5,695 nt of DNA from Actinomycetes bacterium (GTDB lineage Bacteria; Actinomycetota; Actinomycetes; Prado026). The notes beneath the pieces were generated by a model. That model was not told the origin of the DNA. It did no database searches and saw nothing but the letters and a program-made list of their open reading frames with translations. The stretch lies in contig JALOLN010000223.1 in NCBI GenBank assembly GCA_025455945.1, forward strand, positions 1 through 5,695, read 5' to 3'. This document shows, piece after piece, positions 1 through 5,316 of this stretch. Both the position numbers and the translations under genes were made by a program. Position 1 is the stretch's first letter. Each line of letters begins with the position of its first letter.

Positions 1-2
1 CG

Positions 3-668
3 GCCCAGGAGGTCGTCGACGGTGACAAGAAGCTGGTCGACGCCAGCACCGAGCGCATCGCGTTCGACGGGCACAGCTCCAAGATGCTCGACTGTTGCGA
101 CGCCAACCTCGATGGCACCCCGATCACCGACTTCTCGGGCATCGCGCCCTACAAGTTCGGGTTCGGTGCCGAGAAGAAGACCTACCTGTACTTCGACGGC
201 ACCCTGGGCAAGGCCCTGCCGATGGAGTACAAGGGCACCGACAAGATCCTCGACCTGGACGTGTACAAGTACGAGCAGGTCATCGAGCCGACGCAGTACG
301 CCGAGCTCGAGGTCCCGGGGGCGCTCGTCGGAGCACCCGAGCTGACCGCCTACAAGGCGCCGCGCTTCTACTCCAACACGCGGACGGTGTGGGTCGAGCC
401 GGTCACCGGCGCCGTGGTGAGGGGCCAGGAGGACCAGAAGCAGTACCTGGCCGCGCCCGACGGCAGCGAGGGCCTCGTGCTGCTCGCCGCCCAGCTCGGG
501 TTCACCGAGGCGAACACGGCCAACGCCGTGAAGACGGCCAAGGACGGCTCCTCGCAGCTCACCCTCATCCAGAGCACCGTGCCGCTCGTCGGGCTGATCG
601 GTGGCCTGGTGCTCGGCGGGCTCGGGCTCTGGATGGTCCTCGGGGCCCGGCGCGAGGAGAACGAATAG
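3..668 (+). CDS. DUF3068 / PorA-family-like membrane protein, C-terminal part (5' end outside window)
   Basis: The frame is open from the window edge to TAG at 666-668 and gives 221 residues of a protein whose start lies upstream. The visible part is a polar, probably extracytoplasmic domain rich in Tyr, Asp and Lys, including a Cys pair in the stretch MLDCCDANLDG. It ends in one hydrophobic helix of about 22 residues (encoded at roughly 573-641, Val-Pro-Leu to Val-Leu-Gly) and a short charged tail (ARREENE). The pattern NTRTVWVEPVTG followed by a C-terminal anchor is what I know from the actinobacterial DUF3068 family, which some pipelines label 'porin PorA family'. Family members usually also have an N-terminal membrane segment, which would be outside this window. 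The biochemical role is unknown, and the porin label is by family name only. The gene converges on the methyltransferase with a 19-nt gap and no obvious terminator between them. Confidence 0.8.
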   Translation, partial: AQEVVDGDKKLVDASTERIAFDGHSSKMLDCCDANLDGTPITDFSGIAPYKFGFGAEKKTYLYFDGTLGKALPMEYKGTDKILDLDVYKYEQVIEPTQYAELEVPGALVGAPELTAYKAPRFYSNTRTVWVEPVTGAVVRGQEDQKQYLAAPDGSEGLVLLAAQLGFTEANTANAVKTAKDGSSQLTLIQSTVPLVGLIGGLVLGGLGLWMVLGARREENE

Positions 669-687
669 CCGTCTGCCGGCGCGCGGC

Positions 688-1476
688 TCACGCCCGGGCG
701 CAGACGAAGATCGCCGTCCCGGGCACCAGCGCGCCCCGCAGCGGGCTCCAGCCGCCCCACACCAGCCGGTTGTCCTCCGGCCACTCCGGCTCGACGACGT
801 CGACGAGGGTGAACCCGGCGGCGACGACTTCGCGGACCCGGTCGCCCAGCGTGCGGTGGTGCTCGACGTAGGTGGCGGCCCCGGTGGCGTCCTGCTCGAC
901 GTACGGCGTCCGGTCGAAGTAGGAGTGCCGGACCACCAGGCCGTCCGGCCCGGGGTCGTCGGGCAGCGTCCAGCGCGCCGGGTGGGTCACGGAGAACACC
1001 CAGCGGCCGCCGGGGCGCAGCACGCGGGCCACCTCGCGGTGCAGCGCCTCCTGGTCGGCCACGAACGGCAGGGCCCCGTACGACGAGCAGACCGTGTCGA
1101 AGGCCGCCGCCGCGAACGGCAGCGCGCAGGCGTCGGCCTGCACCACCGGGACCGTCCAGCCCGTACGCCGGTCGGCCGCCCGGGCGTGACGCAGCTGCCC
1201 GGCGGAGAGGTCGAACGCGGCGACCTCCGCGCCCCGGGAGGCCAGCCACCGGGCGCACTGCGCGGCGCCGCAGCCGACCTCGAGCACCCGGCGGCCGGCG
1301 ACGTCGCCCAGCAGGCCGAGCTCCTCCTCGGTCACCCCCTCGGGGCCCCAGACGAAGCGGACGTCGCCGAGGGCGTCGCCGTGCTCGGCCTGGTAGTCGT
1401 CCGCCGCGGCGTCCCACCAGGCGCGGCTGGCCCGGCGGGACTCCTCCGCCCCCGCCGTCCGCCTGCTCACCTCCAC
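688..1476 (-). CDS. class I SAM-dependent methyltransferase (Methyltransf_11 type)
   Basis: This 262-residue protein has a Rossmann methyltransferase core. Motif I (VLEVGCGAAQCARWLA) is at about residues 64-79. The acidic ribose-binding end of strand 2 (AAFDLSAGQL) is at 86-95. The adenine-side motif (VVQADACALPF) is at 111-121, and the LRPGGRWVFSVTHP strand is at 153-166. The Trp-rich N-terminus (RAWWDAAADDYQAEHGD) and the C-terminal EPEWPEDNRLVWGGWSP segment probably shape the substrate pocket, but the substrate cannot be read from the sequence; a small molecule is more likely than DNA. The start is GTG at 1476, preceded by a weak Shine-Dalgarno-like GGGGTGG only 4 nt upstream. A second in-frame GTG two codons downstream is an alternative. 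A palindrome begins 12 nt upstream of the start, so it may lie in the mRNA leader. The gene is divergent from rpsA and convergent with the DUF3068 gene. Confidence 0.85.
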   Translation of the reverse strand: MEVSRRTAGAEESRRASRAWWDAAADDYQAEHGDALGDVRFVWGPEGVTEEELGLLGDVAGRRVLEVGCGAAQCARWLASRGAEVAAFDLSAGQLRHARAADRRTGWTVPVVQADACALPFAAAAFDTVCSSYGALPFVADQEALHREVARVLRPGGRWVFSVTHPARWTLPDDPGPDGLVVRHSYFDRTPYVEQDATGAATYVEHHRTLGDRVREVVAAGFTLVDVVEPEWPEDNRLVWGGWSPLRGALVPGTAIFVCARA

Positions 1477-1488
1477 GGCGCCACCCCG

Positions 1489-1540
1489 TGATCCAGGGAA
1501 GCCCGCCCGGCCCCCAGCCCGAGTGAGGTTCCCTGGATCA
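1489..1540. repeat. intergenic palindrome A: 12-bp perfect inverted repeat, related to the hairpin at 3191-3240
   Basis: The arms 1489-1500 (TGATCCAGGGAA) and 1529-1540 (TTCCCTGGATCA) are perfect reverse complements separated by 28 GC-rich bases. The left arm and its inner flank (1487-1509) match 3188-3210 at 21 of 23 positions. One mismatch is a C-G pair here where the other copy has G-C, so pairing is kept. The element lies between two divergently transcribed genes, where neither needs a terminator, and no T-run follows on either strand. I infer a dispersed palindromic repeat or a structure in the methyltransferase leader rather than a dedicated terminator. Confidence 0.75.
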
Positions 1541-1579
1541 GCAGGGGAGAGGGGCGGGGCCGCAGCCGGGCGACGTCGA

Positions 1580-1609
1580 TTGACCCTGTCACGTGCGCAA
1601 ACGTAGACT
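1580..1609 (+). promoter_or_regulatory. sigma-A-type promoter of rpsA
   Basis: TTGACC (1580-1585) is separated by 18 bp from TAGACT (1604-1609), a close match to the actinobacterial housekeeping consensus (TTGAC, TANNNT). Transcription would start near 1616, giving an rpsA leader of about 146 nt. It is the only good −35/−10 pair I see upstream of rpsA. The start site is predicted, not measured. Confidence 0.65.
1600..1605 (-). promoter_or_regulatory. possible −10 element for the methyltransferase gene
   Basis: Read on the minus strand this is TACGTT, which fits TANNNT and shares its TA with the rpsA −10 box on the other strand. Transcription would start near 1593 and the leader of about 116 nt would contain palindrome A. 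No convincing −35 is present, so this is a weak call. Confidence 0.3.
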
Positions 1610-1625
1610 GACCGCCGCGTTGTGG

Positions 1626-1652
1626 GCCTGCGTGACCTCGGACCGAGCAGGC
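1626..1652 (+). promoter_or_regulatory. possible stem-loop in the rpsA leader
   Basis: GCCTGC (1626-1631) pairs with GCAGGC (1647-1652). Inside, CTCG (1637-1640) can pair with CGAG (1644-1647), although the last G is shared with the outer stem. The structure begins about 10 nt after the predicted transcription start. S1 represses its own synthesis in some bacteria, so a leader structure is plausible, but in DNA this rich in GC a 6-bp stem can easily arise by chance. Confidence 0.25.
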
Positions 1653-1761
1653 TCTCGCTCGATGAGCTCCCCGTTCCTCACCCGACCGGGTCCCGGCACG
1701 TCGATCCAAGGGCCCCTGCGCGTCCGTACGACCCACTGTCCGCATCGGAGCCCCTACCCAC

Positions 1762-3172
1762 ATGACGACCGGTACCACTGACCCGACGGCCCCTGCCTCG
1801 ACTACGAAGCAGGTCGCGGTGAACGACATCGGCTCCGCCGACGACTTCATGGCCGCCATCGACCTGACCATCAAGTACTTCAACGACGGCGACATCGTCG
1901 AGGGAGTGATCGTCAAGGTCGACCGCGACGAGGTCCTCCTCGACATCGGCTACAAGACCGAGGGGGTCATCCCCTCCCGCGAGCTGTCGATCAAGCACGA
2001 CGTCGACCCCAACGAGGTCGTCAAGGTCGGTGACGAGGTCGAGGCCCTGGTCCTCCAGAAGGAGGACAAGGAGGGCCGGCTCATCCTGTCCAAGAAGCGC
2101 GCCCAGTACGAGCGCGCCTGGGGCACGATCGAGAAGCATCGGGCTGCGCGGCTTCCTGCCGGCGTCCCTGGTGGAGATGCGCCGGGTGCGCGACCTGCAG
2201 CCGTACGTCGGCCGCGAGCTCGAGGCGAAGATCATCGAGCTGGACAAGAACCGCAACAACGTCGTGCTGTCGCGGCGGGCGTGGCTGGAGCAGACCCAGT
2301 CCGAGGTGCGGCAGAACTTCCTCACCACCCTGCAGAAGGGCCAGGTGCGCAGCGGCGTCGTCTCCTCGATCGTCAACTTCGGCGCGTTCGTCGACCTCGG
2401 CGGCGTAGACGGCCTGGTACACGTCTCGGAGCTGTCCTGGAAGCACATCGACCACCCGTCGGAGGTCGTCGAGGTGGGCCAGGAGGTCACCGTCGAGGTC
2501 CTGGACGTCGACATGGACCGCGAGCGGGTCTCCCTGTCGCTGAAGGCGACGCAGGAGGACCCGTGGCAGCAGTTCGCCCGGACCCACCAGATCGGCCAGG
2601 TCGTGCCCGGGAAGGTCACCAAGCTGGTGCCGTTCGGCGCGTTCGTCCGGGTCGACGACGGCATCGAGGGCCTGGTCCACATCTCCGAGCTGGCCGAGCG
2701 GCACGTGGAGATCCCCGAGCAGGTCGTCCAGGTCAACGACTCGATCTTCGTCAAGGTCATCGACATCGACCTCGAGCGCCGGCGCATCTCGCTGTCGCTG
2801 AAGCAGGCCAACGAGGGCACGATCGGCGAGGCGGTCGGCGGCACCTTCGACCCCACGCTGTACGGCATGCCGGCCACCTACGACGACGCCGGGCAGTACG
2901 TCTACCCCGAGGGCTTCGACCCCGAGACGGGGGAGTGGCTGGAGGGCTACGACGCCCAGCGGGAGACCTGGGAGAAGCAGTACGCCGAGGCGCAGAAGCG
3001 CTTCGAGGCGCACAAGAAGCAGGTCGAGGAGGCCCGCAAGGCCGACGCCGAGGCCAGCGCCGAGGGCCCGTCGACGTACTCCTCGGCGGAGGCGGCTCCG
3101 GAGGCCACCGGCACGCTGGCCTCCGACGAGGCGCTGGCCGCGCTGCGGGAGAAGCTCACCGGGGCCGAGTAA
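1762..3172 (+). pseudogene. rpsA: 30S ribosomal protein S1, reading frame broken by an apparent 68-bp deletion
   Basis: S1 binds mRNA on the small ribosomal subunit and helps initiation. The ATG at 1762 has GGAG 11 nt upstream (1747-1750) and opens the typical actinobacterial N-terminus (QVAVNDIGS, then IKYFNDGDIVEG). The first S1 domain (about residues 43-112) is intact through WGTIEK, residue 125, at 2136. The protein then resumes in the next frame at 2138 with IGLRGFLPASLVEMRR and runs to TAA at 3170-3172. Frame +2 carries the rest of domain 2, domain 3 (GQVRSGVVSSIVNFGAFVDLG), domain 4 (GQVVPGKVTKLVPFGAFVRVD), a charged Lys/Glu/Ala-rich tail and the conserved end ALAALREKLTGAE. Between the two parts about 23 residues expected from actinobacterial S1 (the start of domain 2, GTVIEVVKGGLILD) are missing. 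Restored, the protein would be about 492 residues, normal for the family. As read, the frame would run on out of register to 3192. Everything else is well conserved, so an assembly or sequencing error is likelier than a dead gene. Confidence 0.9.
2131..2140 (+). other. rpsA: deletion/frameshift junction in rpsA
   Basis: GAGAAG (Glu-Lys, frame 1, 2131-2136) is followed by one extra C and then ATC (frame 2, 2138-2140). In intact actinobacterial rpsA these two codons are separated by about 23 codons ending in Asp (GAC). Loss of 68 bp, leaving only the final C of that GAC, explains both the missing residues and the shift. The exact breakpoints are uncertain by a few bases because the original sequence is not visible. 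Confidence 0.85.
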
Positions 3173-3190
3173 CCACCCGACCCCACGCGT

Positions 3191-3240
3191 GATCGAGGGA
3201 AGCCCTCCCGTGCTCCGGCACGGGAGGGCTTCCCTCGATC
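3191..3240. terminator. bidirectional hairpin terminator between convergent rpsA and APS kinase gene (palindrome B)
   Basis: Arms 3191-3213 and 3218-3240 form a perfect 23-bp stem closed by C(TCCG)G, a UNCG-type tetraloop. It lies 18 nt after the rpsA stop and 21 nt after the stop of the opposing gene, so it can serve both. Only TT follows on the plus strand, so it is not a classic U-tract terminator. Strong stems without long U-tracts are common at actinobacterial gene ends. The outer stem is shared with palindrome A at 1489-1540. Confidence 0.85.
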
Positions 3241-3261
3241 TTGTGGAGGGAGGTGGGGCCC

Positions 3262-4671
3262 TCAGGCGGGCCAGTCGCCCAGGCCGAGCCGGCGCAGCCC
3301 CGACTCCACCTCCGCCACCGCCTCGGCCAGCGTCCGGCCCGTCGTGTCGACGACCACCTCGGCGTCCTCCGGGGACTCGTAGGGGTCCGACACCCCGGTG
3401 AACTCGGGGATCTCCCCGCGCCGGGCCCTGGCGTACAGCCCCTTGCGGTCGCGGCGCTCGCACTCCTCCAGCGGCGTCGCGACGTGGACGAGGACGAAGC
3501 CGCCGTACTGCTCGACCATCGCTCGGACGTCGCGGCGCGTGGCGTCGTACGGCGCGATCGGGCAGCACACGGCGACGCCGCCCGCCTTGGTGACCTGGGC
3601 GGCGACGTAGCCGATCCGCCGGACGTTGGTGTCCCGGTCCGCACGGCCGAACCCGAGCCCCTGGGACAGGTGCAGCCGCACCTCGTCGCCGTCCAGCAGC
3701 ACCACTGCGCGCTCGTCGTGCTCGAGCAGCCGGGCCACCAGCCCGCGTGCCACCGTCGACTTGCCGGACCCCGACAGGCCGCTGAGCAGCACGGTGAACC
3801 CCGCCCGGTGGCGTGGGCGGTGCCCCTGGACGAGCAGTTCGGCCACCGGCTTCTCGGCGTACCAGTCCGGCAGCGGCGAGCCGGCGTCGAGCAGGGCGTC
3901 GAGCGCGGCGGGGTCGAGGTCCGGCTCGCCCGCGACCGGCCGCACGTCGACGCCGCGGTCGGCCGCAGCGGCCAGCAGCGGCCCGACCGTGTCCCCGAGG
4001 TCGGCCAGGCGCCGCGCCGGCACCAGCAGCACGTCCGCGCCGTACCCGTGGGCCACGGCGGCGCGGAGCAGGACGTCGTCCGCCGACCAGCCCAGCCGGG
4101 GCCCGCCGAGCAGGACCGTCGTGTCCCCGGGTGGCCCCGTGGTGGCGGCCCGCGCCAGCCGCACGGCCCGGTGCGCCCGGGAGTGGGTCTCGTCGTCCGG
4201 TGCCAGGTTGACCAGGGTGAGCAGCACGCCACCGCGCTCCCGCGCCGTCCCGGCGGCCGCCTCCCGCACCGAGCGCGCGACCGGCCAGTCCGGCCAGAAC
4301 GCGGTCCGGGGCCCGGACCCGGCCGCCCGCACCTGCTCGGGCGTGCGGCGCAGGTCCACGTGGTCGAGGTGCCGGGGCGGCGCGGCGTCGACCAGCGGCC
4401 CGGCGACCCAGCTGGTGCCCCCCTCGGGGCTGGGGCCGGTGGCCCGGACGGCAACGTGGCCGAGGCCGGCCCCCTCGGGGTCGCGCAGGTCCAGGCGCTC
4501 CGCGGCCAGCGCGGCGGCGGCGGTGGCCGCGGGCACCAGCAGCGGCGGCACCAGCACCGCCGTGCTGCCCGCCGGGGGGTAGGCGCGCTCCTGGCCCAAC
4601 GTCCCGGTGACGAGCAGCTCAAACCACCCCAGGGCGTCACCCACCAACGTCGCTTCGGGCGCCTCGGACAC
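3262..4671 (-). CDS. cysC: adenylylsulfate (APS) kinase fused to a degenerate ATP-sulfurylase-like N-terminal domain
   Basis: APS kinase uses ATP to phosphorylate adenylylsulfate, giving PAPS, in the cytoplasm. This 469-residue protein starts at GTG 4671, chosen because GGGAGGG lies 7 nt upstream; the longer open frame to 4980 runs through coaE in antisense. The kinase domain is residues 292-462: Walker A GLSGSGKST (298-306), LLDGDEVR (325-332), GFGRADRDTNVRR (340-352), IAPYDATRRDVR (372-383) and RKGLYARARRGEIPEFTG (409-426), all typical of kinases fused to sulfurylase. Residues 1-280 follow the order of the sulfurylase family: WFELLVTG (16-23), PLLVP and LDLRDPEG (43-67), VAGPLVDAAPPRHLDHVDLRRTPEQ (89-113), LGGPRLGW (188-195) and AAVAHGYGADVLLVPARR (204-221). 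The catalytic QxRN-HxxH segment is replaced around AFWPDWPVARSV (124-135), and GRDHAG by VPARRLAD. I infer working APS kinase but no sulfurylase activity. The symbol refers to the kinase domain only. Confidence 0.85.
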   Translation of the reverse strand: MSEAPEATLVGDALGWFELLVTGTLGQERAYPPAGSTAVLVPPLLVPAATAAAALAAERLDLRDPEGAGLGHVAVRATGPSPEGGTSWVAGPLVDAAPPRHLDHVDLRRTPEQVRAAGSGPRTAFWPDWPVARSVREAAAGTARERGGVLLTLVNLAPDDETHSRAHRAVRLARAATTGPPGDTTVLLGGPRLGWSADDVLLRAAVAHGYGADVLLVPARRLADLGDTVGPLLAAAADRGVDVRPVAGEPDLDPAALDALLDAGSPLPDWYAEKPVAELLVQGHRPRHRAGFTVLLSGLSGSGKSTVARGLVARLLEHDERAVVLLDGDEVRLHLSQGLGFGRADRDTNVRRIGYVAAQVTKAGGVAVCCPIAPYDATRRDVRAMVEQYGGFVLVHVATPLEECERRDRKGLYARARRGEIPEFTGVSDPYESPEDAEVVVDTTGRTLAEAVAEVESGLRRLGLGDWPA

Positions 4672-4675
4672 CGGA

Positions 4676-4686
4676 TCTCCCTCCCT
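4676..4686 (-). promoter_or_regulatory. strong ribosome binding site fixing the APS kinase start
   Basis: On the minus strand this reads AGGGAGGGAGA. Its GGGAGGG core (4685-4679) ends 7 nt before the GTG at 4671. It is the best Shine-Dalgarno match in the window and rules in favour of 4671 over more upstream in-frame starts. Confidence 0.7.
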
Positions 4687-4700
4687 GGTCGGCGGACCCC

Positions 4701-4706
4701 AGCGTA
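4701..4706 (-). promoter_or_regulatory. −10 element for the APS kinase gene
   Basis: Read on the minus strand this is TACGCT (TANNNT). Transcription would begin near 4694, giving a leader of about 23 nt with the strong ribosome binding site inside it. No clear −35 is seen. It overlaps the coaE −10 box on the opposite strand by the shared TA at 4705-4706. Confidence 0.4.
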
Positions 4707-4710
4707 GGGT
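4705..4710 (+). promoter_or_regulatory. −10 element for coaE, probably giving a leaderless mRNA
   Basis: TAGGGT fits the actinobacterial −10 pattern. Its last base is exactly 7 nt before the GTG start of coaE, so +1 is predicted to be the first base of the start codon. The upstream bases also contain AGGGT, a poor Shine-Dalgarno site, as an alternative reading. The −35 region is weak. Confidence 0.45.
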
Positions 4711-4716
4711 CGGGCC

Positions 4717-5313
4717 GTGCTGACCGTGGGACTGACCGGCGGGATCGGGGCGGGCAAGGGCGAGGTCGCCCGCATGCTGGCCGCCTACGGTGCCGTGGTC
4801 GTGGACGCCGACGCGCTGGCGCGCGAGGCGCTGGCGCCCGGCTCGCCCGGTCTCGCCGAGGTGGCCGCGGAGTTCGGCCCGGACGTGCTGGCCGCCGACG
4901 GCTCCCTCGACCGCGCCCGGCTCGCCGACGTCGTCTTCGGCGACGACGCCGCCCTGGCCAGGCTCGAGGCCATCGTCCACCCGACGGTCGGCGCCCGGTC
5001 CGCCGAGCTGATCGCCGCCGCCCCTGAGGACGCCGTCGTCGTCTACGACGTCCCGCTGCTGGTCGAGAAGGGCCTCGCCGGCGCCTACGACCTCGTGGTC
5101 GTCGTGGAGGCGCCCGAGGAGGTCCGGGTGGCCCGCGTCGTCGAGGGGCGCGGCATGCGGCTGGAGGACGTCCGGGCCCGGGTGGCCGCCCAGGCCAGCG
5201 CCGACGAGCGGGCCGCTGTCGCGGACGTCGTGCTCGACAACTCGGGCACCCTCGACGAGCTGGAGGCGCAGGTCGGCGAGCTGTGGTCGGAGATCACCGC
5301 CCGGCTGGCCTGA
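4717..5313 (+). CDS. coaE: dephospho-CoA kinase
   Basis: CoaE phosphorylates the 3'-hydroxyl of dephospho-CoA with ATP, the last step of coenzyme A synthesis. The 198-residue protein has the family's features in order: N-terminal GLTGGIGAGKG P-loop (residues 5-15), VVVDADALAREAL (27-39) with Asp30 and Asp32, LEAIVHP (83-89), VVYDVPLLVEKG (108-119), a lid-type segment with RVVEGRGM (140-147), and AQASADERAAVADVVLDNSG near the C-terminus. The residue after the P-loop Lys is Gly15, where the Walker A consensus has Ser or Thr. The GTG start at 4717 gives the usual MLxVGLTGG N-terminus. It is a single-domain CoaE without the GrpB-like C-terminal extension found in some actinobacteria. It is divergent from the APS kinase gene and ends 3 nt before the opposing small membrane gene. 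Confidence 0.95.
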   Translation: MLTVGLTGGIGAGKGEVARMLAAYGAVVVDADALAREALAPGSPGLAEVAAEFGPDVLAADGSLDRARLADVVFGDDAALARLEAIVHPTVGARSAELIAAAPEDAVVVYDVPLLVEKGLAGAYDLVVVVEAPEEVRVARVVEGRGMRLEDVRARVAAQASADERAAVADVVLDNSGTLDELEAQVGELWSEITARLA

Positions 5314-5316
5314 CGG

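Noticed and set aside
368..1417. Open frame of 349 codons on the minus strand overlapping the methyltransferase and the DUF3068 gene
   Set aside because: It is an Arg/Gly-rich out-of-frame shadow of the methyltransferase, and the real frame there has clear SAM-binding motifs.
1593..1781. Short leader peptide in the rpsA upstream region
   Set aside because: Its GTG start lies upstream of the predicted transcription start, it has no ribosome binding site, and it overlaps the rpsA ATG in another frame.
2100..2180. Programmed ribosomal frameshift joining the two rpsA frames
   Set aside because: No slippery heptamer is present at the junction, and about 23 conserved residues are missing as well. 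A frameshift alone would restore the frame but not the lost domain segment.
2081..3568. Long open frames on the minus strand across rpsA (2081-3568 and 1678-2877)
   Set aside because: They are antisense shadows of rpsA in GC-rich DNA; their Leu/Arg/Asp-repetitive composition mirrors rpsA codons and they cross the terminator.
4673..4690. Third copy of the palindrome family, because CCAGGGAGGG occurs on the minus strand
   Set aside because: It has only one arm and lacks the GATC-AGGGAAGCCC core. The purine run is explained by the ribosome binding site.
4672..4980. Longer N-terminus for the APS kinase, starting up to 103 codons upstream of 4671
   Set aside because: The extension is antisense to coaE, has no family similarity, and ignores the strong ribosome binding site just before 4671.
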